Origin: Sipunculus nudus
Lineage: Eukaryota > Annelida > Sipuncula > Golfingiida > Sipunculidae
Reading direction: 5' to 3'
Length of the DNA stretch: 64,000 nt
NCBI GenBank assembly: GCA_026874595.1
Contig: CM049306.1
Span: 91,028,642 to 91,092,641 of the forward strand
Notes under the pieces: generated by a model
The model's database searches: none
The model's input: only the letters and a program-made list of their open reading frames with translations
What the model was told of the DNA's origin: nothing
Made by a program: the position numbers and the translations under genes
Shown here: positions 25,275-37,126 of the stretch, in pieces
Numbering within the stretch: the stretch's first letter is position 1
How the letters are laid out: each line of letters opens with the position of its first letter

Positions 25275-27400
25275 AGCTGAGGTCCTGACACGTTTGAAAG
25301 AGAAAATAAATGTCGATTATAAAAGTCATACGCAGATCAATAATAGCACGTAACTGTATACTTCATTTAGTGTATACCCGTATACCTGTTGTCCAACGAG
25401 TATAGCCCTTACATTTAAAAATAATGCATTTACAGCATGTAAATGATTAACATATCACTTCAGGTCACCAAAGATCATGAACATGATGCGAAATAGTATA
25501 TCAATGACCCCAAAGAACTTTCATTAAAATCGACGTCAGCGATGATTATATTTCGCCTATGGCTGTTTGTTCTTATGAATTCAATTGAAGTAACATTGTA
25601 GTTTCTTTGTATTTTGTAGACTAGTCTTTTCAAAGCATGAGAAACTAATATGTTAAACACTCCCAGGACACAGCAATCAGCTGACTGGGAATGTAGTTTT
25701 TTTTCTATTTTGGTTATTCGTCCTCTTCAGAAAGGCAACATGAATCTGAAGAAGTGCATGGTGGGGAAGCAGCCTGGGTACTGGATACTTTTAATAATCT
25801 GTGTTGAGAAAGAGCAAGTAAATAAATTAACCAGTGCTTGGAAATGCTAAATTCTAGCTAACAATTAAAGTTCTAAGCTAAGAGTAATGAAAAATTAATT
25901 TAATCCAAACTCTTTACGAAACAGATAAGAAAATGTGTGGGTTCAATTTAATATTTAGAGACATTTAAGGGCATAATCTTTTTGACACCACTATATCATT
26001 TATATCTCAAACATGCGTGTCCGTATTAGCACGCTACTACATTTCCCTATCTGCGGTCTATTACTTTGTCAGAAGTGGTGTACTAACTACCTGCAGATAT
26101 CCGAAGGCCCGATGAGGTTAAGAACAAGCAATTTTTTTGGAGATTAATTTGAAATCCAGGAGTCGCGTGATTCAATGCTTTGCAAAAATTAAAATGTGTG
26201 GACGATAATTATAAATACATGTGTTAATAAAACATAAGGAAATACGAAGCTATGCGTTTTATCGTTAAACATCACATATTACTGTTGATTGATCTGAGAT
26301 CCTTTTTTTTTGTTATTGTATGTTTACATAAGTGTAAAGGGTTTAAAATCATACCATTACAGTCATCCTTTGATTGCAGAATGTGGTTAGTAATGAAAAA
26401 AATGTATTATGAAACAAATATATCATATCTGTCTGTCATTTGAAGGCTCCCCTAAATGTTATTTTTATTTTTAAAAGCATCGTCTGATTATTACATTGAG
26501 TTTTCACGACCTACAAGAGGGAGTGTTATCTGTAATATTTCAGAATGAAAATCTTCAAGTGAACAAAGATTACCAAATTAATGATATACTGAAGAAGAAA
26601 AAAAATTTATCACATGTGACTATATTGTTGATATATAGGAGGCTCTCCTACGTTGGATAAAGAATGTGGCAAGGAGCAGTACACAGAGAGATGTTAAATT
26701 TTCGGGGAACTATGTCAAAGCATTCATAGTGCAATTTATTGTCCGCAGCTGCCGGACCCGAGCATTTCCTCCGAGTCCGAGTCATCGTAACCGTGCGGCG
26801 ACACGTCTATTACAAGACGAAAAATGTTTTCGTCAGCATAATAAATACACGAACACTACACGGATTGTTACAAGAGCCGTTGAAATGAAGAACACTTTAA
26901 TTGATGTGAACTATATGCCCTTTTGAATTGAAACTTATAATATTGTTCCAATAGACATCCCGTGTCATTGTCCCCAGTGGCGGATCTAGCAATTCGTGAA
27001 CAGGGGGGGGGGGGGGGATGGGGCGCTTATACTGGGCTAGGGGTCTTTGGTATTAAGAAAAAAGTTCTTAAACTGTGAATATATTTTTTTTGTTTATATG
27101 TTATTATCATTACGTAATATATTTCAGCCCATGAAAGATAGGCTGATGTGATGTCAAACAGATCGCCTCTCTTCGTAGAATAATATTTCAGTGCTATCAT
27201 TATTGATTGAGTTAATCACAGAGAATCACAGAAAATAATAAACTGGATAACTAAACAATCTTATTTCTAGGGAATGAAAAGGTATATGAAAAAATACGAA
27301 AAACGAATAATTTGGAAAATAATTAGACGAGGACACCCTTTGCAAAACATCGCAGTATAGCATCTTTTTGAACAAAGGACACGTTTGCTGTTGCACAAAT
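22300..27400. other. Non-genic, partly old paralogous DNA
   Basis: 23.5-25.1 kb is weakly similar to 28.2-29.4 kb and 36.0-36.6 kb (for example GAAAAGTCCATTGCTTCAG against GAAAAGGTCCATTGAATCAG), so an older copy of the duplicon flank lies here. 25.3-27.4 kb shows nothing beyond a 15-base G run at 27003-27017. Confidence 0.5.
25192..25274. repeat. Compound TA / GA / CAGA microsatellite
   Basis: TA to 25238, GA to about 25262, then three CAGA units. Confidence 0.9.
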
Positions 27401-27499
27401 TGGCCTTTTATCATATTTGTCCCAGACGGTTGTAGCCACAAATGTACAGCGCATAGTCATATCAGCTCTTATCAACGATTCTTAAGATGGGAACAATTT

Positions 27500-28000
27500 T
27501 CATTCATTAGACCTGCCATCATGGATGATTGCTCAAATAAACCACATGAATATTCTATACTATTAGTGTTTCAGTATGAAAAAGGTTTAACTTTACAGGT
27601 ACAGAATTAATCACACCCCACCAAGAACATAAGCGTTGACACATTTTGTGAAATCTGGATTGGTAGGTTTATTGTATTGTTTCGAAGATCTAACCAGTGC
27701 AAAACAACCGTATATTTTATTCCATCGGACTCGACTGATCTTGTTGTTTCTTAACACCAGATATCCTATCGGCCCTCATACTTGAGAAACTGTCTCGATC
27801 CAACAACGTTAGCCTGTTGTGTGCATGGTGAAGACCTCGGAGTTCAGGAAATTTGTTTACCGATGATTTTTTAACTTCTGATCCCAATTTTACCGCTATA
27901 AGGTAATCTAGTTTTTGCATGGATGGAAATGAAAAGTATTTTGATTTTCCAAAGTTTTGGAGTGTCTATAACCTGTTCCATGACATGTTTATGATTTTTA
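27500..28000 (-). pseudogene. Isolated LRR-Ig relic (LRRs and part of the C-cap)
   Basis: The minus-strand reading at 27717-27920 contains FPELRGLHHAHNRLTLLDRD followed by SFSSM, matching LSKLTGLNLAYNKLTSLDLE of receptor A. Downstream, 27545-27600 resembles at nucleotide level the receptor segment encoding the start of the C-cap (TTCTATACTATTAGTGTTTC). Frames are broken and neither signal nor Ig domain is seen. It lies about 2 kb below receptor B, so the cluster once held at least one more minus-strand copy. Confidence 0.65.
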
Positions 28001-30095
28001 CCATGTCTAGAGGTTTCGCCAGAGAAAACTCAAACATTCCAAGGTCTTTCCAAGCAAAATTGCGTTCGGTTTGTACACCTACACTTGGAAACGATGCTTC
28101 CTTTCATTTGATTTTCTTTACTACAAATACAAACCTTGACAGCAGTATCCAACATGTATTAATCGAATCAATGTTGAATTGTACCACTCAATATAAGTTC
28201 ACTTATATTTTTTCGGTTGCTCCTTTACAGTGAAGTGTGCCTTGATGGTCACTTTTCGCTAACTCGTATGTATAACGTACATTATTGTGTTGCTGGATTG
28301 TAATAATCAGTTCAGTTGTGTCTTGAATCAGAAGAAATAAATAATTGCATGGTTACACAAAAGCTCATAATTGCTGTCACATTATATATATATATATTAA
28401 TATTAGTAATTGATTTGACAGTGAAGGACAACTGTTATTATTATAAATGGTAGCTTTTAATTATTTGCAGTTTTTAATGAAACCTTTTCTCTGCAATATT
28501 GGGTAATGATCATCGGGCTTACCATCAATAACCACGGAACAAAAGCAATATTAATCATTGTATTTATTGTTCTTCAACAGCCACCCCCCTCCCCGAATAA
28601 AAATCACGGTTTTCATATTAGGTTTAGCACTATGGTTATAAAAAAACATAATAAATCATATTGTATAATACATTGTAAAGCATTTTTAATTACGAAATTG
28701 ATTTTAAAGGGAAATGGTCTTCCTTTTAATCCGTATTCAGTTATTAACATGAGTTTGATCAGCATCCTTGGTTGAGTGTAATATTTACATGAAGGAATGC
28801 ATCTTATACTGCAAAAATGCTAAAAATACGAAACTCTGGATACTTAATGATTAATAAAAGAAAAGGTCCATTGAATCAGGTTGTAGGATAATTTAAAATT
28901 CTAGAAAGATTTTGGTTCTGCAAGGTTTCCTTTGTTAGAGTGCAAACGCTTGCTCTAGTATATATTATGGTGTTCAGTGTGCGTTTAGTTTGATTGACGC
29001 CTTTGTTTTACACGTTTGATATTTTGAACTTTATACTGTCCGTGTTGCTTATTTCTAAATGACGCACAGCGTGTAGATACATTCTTTTACATTATTCAAG
29101 GGGGCGTTAAAGGAGTTTTTAACATGCTTTGCCTGCAGTTGTTTAGTAAGTCTGGAATCCCATAAATTTTATAAATAAGCAGTTGTATCGTTTGTGTGTT
29201 GCGCATGGTCTTCGACTAAGCCAACTGAACGGTCACTTTGGTAGGACCGACCCCTGAAAAATCTTACTTCGGGACTCCCCTAGGACATTACGGTAACTTG
29301 ATGTTGATTGATGCGCTTTTGTTAGCAATGCTTTAAAATTCGCTGTTTTAGTGATAGCCTATAATAAGCTAATTTAAGAACGCGTGTTACCGAGTTCCGG
29401 TGAAGTTAAGTATTTTACCGGTAGGTTTCACCATGGAGCCTTACTGCAAATCAAATATACATAACACGACAATAACCATGCCGAAGGGGAGTCCGCGCAT
29501 TTATTTTAATATTGCTTTACGTTACATGTCAGCGTCCAATCGGTGATATAGCAAGAAGACTTTAAATCTCTTTGAAAGAAGTATGGTGACTGGTTGCCTT
29601 AGGAACCCATGATTAGGATAGGACAGTTAAAAGTTGTCTGTATCTACTGGTCTACACTCCTTGTCAACAATTTAGGTGAGTCCCCATATCGGTCCTCCAG
29701 TAACATCTTTTTAGGTGACGCAATATTTCGCAGTTTCTGAGTTTCCTCCGATCATAAATGTCCAGACCAATATCGTTATGTAACAGCTTTTACTTGTGCA
29801 AATTTTCCCTACTTAATGTGAAATTCTTACTTTAGTTAAGGATCTTGATGATATCCAACAAACAAGGTTATGTTATTATTTAAGCAAAATATATACGCAA
29901 GCTGATTTCCATTTCCTTGCGAGAAAGTCCTTTATCTATTGATAGGGAAGCTTTGTTCAAAATATAAGATCATCTAACATTATCTTACAAACGTAGCGCA
30001 GAAATGTTGTTTTTTACAGTATCACCATCGAAGATAAAATTTCCAAATGAAAACCATACTGGAAAAGCCCTACAGTCTGAGACATGCTGAACTCC

Positions 30096-31656
30096 TTACT
30101 TAAATCCATAAACTTTATAAACAGGAGTCCCGGTGAAGATATGTCGGATGAGGTGTGCGGAGCAGAGTAGTACACAGACAAAGCTTAAGTTGGATAGGAA
30201 CAATCAACCATCACATTCATGTCTATATACCCATAGCAGGTGTCTGCATTCACCGACTCTGAGTGTGTTGATTGAACATATTCATATACAAGCCTGACTT
30301 ACTTGTCTCCTAGTCACCACAATAATTATATAAAAAAAATCCAAAAAACAATTGCAATTGATGCACAAAGGACGGTGGGTAAAATTGGTAATAAAAGTTT
30401 TGTAGAAGTAGCCTGTTTGCTGTCTGGGTAAGATTTCTCATTATTACTCGATGAGATACTCAATTCAGTGGTCCAACGGTGGTGCTAGCGTGGTTTCTGT
30501 CTGTAGAAGAATGCTTAATATAGATAAAAACGATACTCGCTACACTTGTTCCCACTGCATTGGTAGCCGAGCAAGTGTAATTACCATTCTCCGAGGGATA
30601 CGCGTTGACAGTCGTATTCACTGGTATCGGATTTTGCATTACCAATATCTTTCCCCCTGGGCCATACATATTTATCTTTTCTTTCAGTGGAACTCCGTTT
30701 ACTGAACACTGAAGTGAACCGTGTGTTTCTATAAGAGATACGTCAGGCAATTGACAAGTTGATCTCGCATCATATCTGTCCCAAAACTTTAGAGATGAAG
30801 ATGCACAACTCTGAGGAACATCGGTATCCTATGAAAATTCGTGACAATAAGAACGGTTTGCCGATGCTTGCACTTCAATTATGGATGGGTCAGATGCACT
30901 ACATGACCATTCTACACTATTAGTGTTTCTGTAAACTCTCAGAAAAGATTGAACTTTACAGTCACAATATATATCGTTCCCTATTAATGACAACATCAGA
31001 GGTGTATTGGCAGGTTGTGGAAACTGCATTGGTAGATTTAATTTATTATCCCGAAGATCAAGCCAGCGCAAAACGACTCGGTAATTGTTCCAAGTCACAC
31101 GGCTGATCTGATTATTCCTCAAAACTAGCAGTCTCAACTGCTTCAGGCTGGAGAAACACTCAAGATCAAGTGACGTCAACTTGTTGTAGGCCAAGTTAAG
31201 GCCTGTCAATTTAGAAAGTTTAGTAAAAGATGTATTTTTAATTTCGGATATACTGTTATTGCCCATGATCATTTTTTCTAGATTTTTCATGTACGGAAAT
31301 GAAAAACCTTTTGTTTCCCCTAGTTTGTTTCTTGAAACAAACAATGTTTTCAGCATCTGGTGAGGAATACCAGGAATTCTTTCGAACTGATTATCAGAAA
31401 GGTCCATGACTGACGCCTTTGGGAAGAAATAGAAAGCTCGATCAAAAGAACTTAATCTATTAAACGTCAGGTTAATGCTTACAACAAAGTCTAGTGGTTC
31501 CGTCAAAGGGTAGTCGGACAGGCTCCGGTTGGTACAATCAATAAAACTGTTATTAATACATCTACAGTTAGGAATGACGCACCCATTGACAAAATTACCA
31601 GTTGAATCACTGACAAGACAGAAAAACACTATCAAATTTGTCTTCATGAAGTCCAT
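30096..31656 (-). pseudogene. LRR-Ig receptor copy B, broken by an in-frame stop and frameshifts
   Basis: This is a second copy of the 510-aa receptor. Residues 1-275 are open (30832-31656): signal, LRR N-cap, LRRs and LRR C-cap. A TAG (30829-30831) replaces the ATG codon found in copy A. The same frame then resumes through the Ig domain to about 30460. There a one-base deletion near GTTGGACC shifts the frame before the transmembrane segment. The tail also carries the +1 change at the TM/tail junction that is shared with copy C. The N-terminal half is almost identical to copy A, while the Ig half matches copy C. As written it could make only a 275-aa secreted LRR protein, so it is either a pseudogene or a decoy-type product. 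In the C-cap the conserved Cys of CSYR is lost and a Cys appears two residues later (RSYC). Confidence 0.85.
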
Positions 31657-33600
31657 ATTTGGTCTCCCTTGTCAATTCCGTTAAGGCAATAGTTTTTTTT
31701 TCTATTGTTGCGATTCCCGCGGATGAAATATATACTCTGTAGCTCTTTATTGAAAATAGAGTGAACTAAGCCAAACAACACATATTGTATTTTGTGATGC
31801 GCAATTTCATTAAACAGGGTGAATGGTCACATACCGGGTTATGTATGAGACCTATGTTAACTGTGTCTCATATAATGATGATTTAATGTATTTACGAGGT
31901 TAAATACTTCGGTTAAAAATTATTTGCAATGGTTTTGTGCCGAATGTATTTGAATATGTTTATTGCCACTGCAGAACACCATTACGTGTGTTACCAACAG
32001 GTGTGTATAACCACGGCGTGAAAGGTACGAGTCACTTCCTTATAAAATGGAACAATACATGATTGGGAGTTTCAAAGTTTCACAACAGGGTTTAATAACA
32101 TAATAAGAGATGGATTAAGGTTTCGCCAATTATAATCTTACATTTGAAAGGATGATGGTTCAAATGGTATGACTGTTGGCAGCACAATGATTATCTTGGT
32201 TACACCCCAATTGAATATTGAACCTATAGTTTGATGTGTATTGAAGATATCAAACAAACAGAAAGAACAGTTGCACACATCTCAATAATAAACTGTAAAA
32301 CAAATGAAATACACGTTCGATGGAAAATATATTCTCTATTAACCAATCTCTGTTGAAATCGGATATAAATGACCGTTCTGATAACCCTGAATATGCCTGC
32401 TGGATTTCGAATTTTCTTCTGAATAAAGGTGTTTGTTCCTTTGTTATTTAGAAATGCTTTCAAATTTTGGAGCATCCTACAATTGGGACCTGCCAAATGC
32501 CGGACGCTTATGTTTCTTAAAATATATATTTCTATTTTATTAATATTCCGAATAAGCAAGGATCGGAATTTTTATATTGTCAAATATTCTAGTGTGATGA
32601 TCCACATTCAATACCAAATATTTCAAGGATAGTTTACCGATTAATTATACAAATTGCGTTAATTTGTTTACCTATGTAAGTATACATTCATCAAGCAACG
32701 TCTGGCAAAGTATATACTGGGGATTGCGGCGGTGACATTTTAATTAATCGATTGCTAAAAACAGATAGAGAGATTGTGGAATGGCTAGCACAAATGGCAA
32801 ACTTATGTTTCTTGTTTCATGCTCCTTCAAACTTATGTGAGTGTCGCTGAAATAAACCACCAAGAAATGTTATAATAAAGGAGCAATATACATAAAGAAC
32901 GGTTGTGGTTTTGTGTGTACTGACCCGATATGCAAATATCATTGCTTCAAAAGCCTCATTTGTATCAATAGAACTTATTACACCTGTTTGTTGACTATGT
33001 CTAACTATTTATTTTTCTTAATAATTTTAAATAATTTTATTATCTTAAATATATATTCTGTTCTCTTATTTTTAAGATGAATGACCAAACGAGATATTTT
33101 ATATTCCATATTTCAAGTATCTACTGATGACACAATGGAATTATATCCTCGCTACACATCTTGTGCGTGGTGTGTTAGGTGTAAGGTTAACAAATTATAT
33201 AAATGCGCGGTTATCATTAAAACGTAAAAAAGCACTATCCCTGAATTCGCTCTAAATAGACATACAATAATACAAAGATATCATTAATATGTTTCTGTAT
33301 CGCACATTTGTAATTATGGGTAAAATGATTAAAGAAGTGTGTATGTGTCTGATTAGCAACAGTCAATGTATAAGGTATAATTTAGTTAGTTACTGGTTTT
33401 GATGATTCAATATAGTATAGGGCGACCCTATGACTATAATCACGAAACGAATCCGAATCAGTGACTGACCTCAGGACACTTTCGTGAAAAAATAATGCAT
33501 TAGAGATATTCTTGTTTATTTTTTGTTGAATCATTTATGGAAATTTAAAGTTAAATTGTATTTAAAATTAACATAAGATCATGTGTGCACGCATATTATA

Positions 33601-33830
33601 TTAATACACAGCATGTAGTCTCACTGGCCTAATGTACTTCGTAATGTTACCAGTTATTCCTAAGTCATTGTGAAAGACGAGCAACAAATGAAGTGCCTGA
33701 AGTGGAACAGTTGGGGTAACCTTAATGATGTTGCTCGAAAAGTCCATGGACAAAGCATTTGGAAATGGCTGATGAGCTCGATCTAATAAAGTTAAGTTGT
33801 ATGCCATTATAATGATTTTACTGATTTTAG
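33601..33830 (-). pseudogene. LRR fragment, remnant of a second LRR-Ig gene in duplicon B
   Basis: The open stretch from 33807 reads MAYNLTLLDRAHQPFPNALS and ends at 33601. It aligns with INLTFNRLSSFDRAFYFFPK and the following LRRs of receptor A, including an LLLVFHNDLG segment against TLFVSRNKLG. No signal peptide, C-cap or Ig domain remains. The same remnant sits at the same place in duplicons A and C. Confidence 0.7.
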
Positions 33831-34934
33831 ATTGTGCTTACCCATTGAGGAATAATGTCGCTGACGGTGTTTATGTTAAGCTCAGAGCAATACAAACAGA
33901 ACTTTGCAGAGGGCACAGAAAAGGGAAGTGACTTCTTATTTATTTAGCCTCATATTGGATACAACGATGTATCACAGTTTTGTATTGTTCTTCAATGAAG
34001 GTTCTACTTAAATCCTGTACGAGCTTTTGCTTCGTTTGTAGTAAACTCAACAGGTGCCTATAATTGTGTCCCTTAAGGTGAAACACCAGGGGCTCTTGTT
34101 GAATGCAAAAATTGTGTTATGGCATTAATCCTGTTGCACAACACATACAATATGGAGCTCGGTCGTCAACCTTACTATATTTACCTAGTGTAAATGCATG
34201 TGGAACACGTGACCTTGTTAATGTTACTTGTTTGCTGAAAGACGGTTTAGTTTTGCAAATATATAACCGCATGAGACCAAAGCAATACAGTACTATAATT
34301 GTTTTAAACTGTAGTTTAATATTTGTTAATCAATAACATTCGTCTAAACAAGTATACCCTGGATCAGATACACAGTCGTATTTGGCACCTCTAAAAATTT
34401 ACACGCATTTCATGGTTATGGATATAAATAAAGAAAACCCGACGTTACAATCGAAATGAAAATACTGAGTAACCTATACAGCCGCAACTTCCATCGATGC
34501 ATCAGGTTTATGCCTATTGTAAATCACGTTTAGATATATAATATTTCATTGCAAACTCAAAAAGTAGAACCAAACTCTTTTAATCTATTTATTGATATAT
34601 ATCTTTTCCAATTGAAAATATTATTCCCTATACATCAGGGAGTGGTGACATTGACTATCCCCCCCTTGCTAAAAGGTTGCGGGTGGTATATACCCCGATC
34701 CCCCTGTATTGACGCCCCTGCGATCAAAATATCTTGTGAAATTATTTCTCTTTTGCAAAAAGTGTCCAAAAACAATCGTATATATTTTTATGTCTGCGGT
34801 CGGGTATTTCAGAAGTAGCTTTAACTGCAAATTCTGTACCAATTAACTGACAAGCAACACAGTTAACATATAGTTTCACCTTATTTGTTAAATCCCTATA
34901 CTTAATAGTAATGTATTCGAAATATGTCACAGGG

Positions 34935-34937
<3 letters not shown>

Positions 34938-35010
<73 letters not shown>
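34938..35010. repeat. TA microsatellite replacing the left end of element X copy 2
   Basis: 73 bases of TA. Sequence to the right matches the interior of element X from about 11755. Confidence 0.9.
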
Positions 35011-35012
<2 letters not shown>

Positions 35013-35887
35013 ATTCTTGGGCTGTTTGTGATTAGTTCTCCCATCATTTGTGCGAATGTCGTGTGTAACGTTGCCGAACGTGGCCGGCTTACTTACACGA
35101 AGAACATGTGACTAAAATGCGAGCAACAAGAATGTCACACGAATCTCACACGAAACATATACAATTTTTTGCGCATCTTTCACGACTAACGAACGTTCTA
35201 CGACATTTCCACGACCATCGCACATATTTCGCACGAATATCTTGCGACCCAAGATCGAACAGATACTTGGGCAGTTATATGTGCATTGGCAGCATGAGTT
35301 CTTGTCCAAAGGTCTGTAATGATCAGAATATGGACCAACAGGCTCTCAGACCTGACCTGACTGGCCATGCATGTATGCAGAGTAAGCTTTTAATATCGAA
35401 TGTCGCGTTGTTATCTTGCGACCAACGTGACATGCTCGCGTTTGCTTCCCAAGCGACGATACCTGTTCTCAAGAAGTACGCGAACAGGTCGTAAATAGGT
35501 TGGGAACTGATAGGAGGACCTTCAGTGTTTTCACGAGACAATCTTCAAACTGCCGAATGTGTTTACGGTGTCATGTAAAATTCGCGAACATCACGCACGT
35601 CGAGAGAATGTCGAGCGCATATGAGGAAGGTTTTCAGACATTTTTGAGAGCATAGCACGCACAAATCAGGACCCGGAATGCGGGAAACGCTCGCAACAAT
35701 TTTTTTTACGTTTTTTTCAATTCCCTCCGAACAAAATGCGACTCACGCGAACAATTAACAATGCTTCCGAACCCCCACTCATGTTTGCCGGAAGTTTGAA
35801 GACAAAAATAAGAATGCTGGACTTTGCCATTTTTTGACATTCACATCCTTTCCAAATTGTTCGTGTGCCCCGTGAAAACACCACTTA
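35011..35887. mobile_element. Foldback DNA element X, copy 2 (left end lost)
   Basis: Closely similar to 11755-12637 in the same orientation and keeps the right inverted repeat (GTGTGCCCCGTGAAAACACC). The left terminal repeat is missing and a 73-bp TA array sits in its place. Confidence 0.7.
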
Positions 35888-37126
35888 CCTCTTGGTTAAT
35901 CTTTGATTACTCGCCAACAATCACAGCCCCGTGACATACTGGATTTAATCATGAACGTCATTCTTTGGATAATCGTCTTGGTCGTCAAACTTCAAACTTG
36001 TTTGATCAGCATCCTTGGTCGAGTGTAATATTTACATGAAGGAATGCATCTTATACTGCAAAAATGCTCAAAATACCAAAATCTGGATACTTGATGATTA
36101 ATAAAAGAAAAGGTCCATTGAATCAGGTTGTAGGATAATGTAAGATTCGAGAAAGATTTTGGTTCTGCAAGGTTTTCTTTGTTAGAGTGCAAACGCTTGC
36201 TCTTGTATATATCCTGGTGTTCAGTGTGCATTTAGTTTGATAGACACCTTTGTTTTACACGTTTGATATTTTGAACTTTATACTAGAAAGGGCAAATCCC
36301 CCACAGGCTGTCCCTGTTGCTTAATTCTAAATGATGATTACATGGAGCCCCGATGAAATGTCTACAACCGTACTCCAGACACATTAATAGTATCACGGCA
36401 AATAAACGAACCAGAGGTTTCCAAATGACTAGATAGGACACGTTGTAACCACCAACAATATTAAGGAAAACAGCACAAACGGAATCGATTCTCTCTAGTC
36501 GCACGACTTTCGAGATTGTCAACATGGGGAGGTGGTTCGTGTTAACACGACAATAACCATGCTGCACGGGAGTCCGCGCATTTATTTTTATATGGCTTTA
36601 AGTTTCATGTCAGCGTCCCATCACGGTGATATAGCAAGAAGACTTCAAATCTCTTTGAAAGAAGTATGGTGACTGGTTGCCGTGGGAACCCATGATTACG
36701 ATAGGGCAGTTAAAATTGCCTGTATCTACTGGTCCAGACTCCTTATCAACAATTAAGGTCAGTCCCCCCATCGGTCCTCCAGTAATATCTTTTTATGTGA
36801 CTTAATATTTCGCGGTTTCTTGGATTCGTCCGATCATAAGTGTCCAGACCAATATCGTTATGTAACAGCTTTTACTTTTGGAAATTTTCCCTGCTTAATG
36901 TGAAAATCTTACTTTAATTAAAGATCATGAAGATATCCAACAAACAAGGTTATGATATTATGCAAGCAAAATATATACGCAAGCTGATTTCCATTTCCTT
37001 GTGAGAAAGTCCTTTATCTGTTGATAGGGAAGCTTTGTTCAAATATAAGATCATCTAACATTATCTTACAATCTTAGTGCAGAAATGTTGATTTTACAGT
37101 ATCACCATCGAAGCTAAAATTTCGCC

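Larger units (their letters stand above)
29330..34640. repeat. Duplicon B (holds LRR-Ig copy B)
   Basis: Same order as duplicon A, but it lacks sequence equivalent to roughly 8.05-9.2 kb of A. Further paralogy of the left flank (28750-29020) with 36001-36280 ties B to C. Apart from copy B and the LRR scrap no gene is seen. Confidence 0.8.

Noticed and set aside
26666-26926. An 86-codon Arg-rich frame
   Set aside because: No recognisable domain, no signal, no paralogue in the window; treated as chance.
34742-35047. Open frames consisting of Ile-Tyr repeats (also at 45534, 61248 and 63403)
   Set aside because: They are translations of TA microsatellites and not genes.
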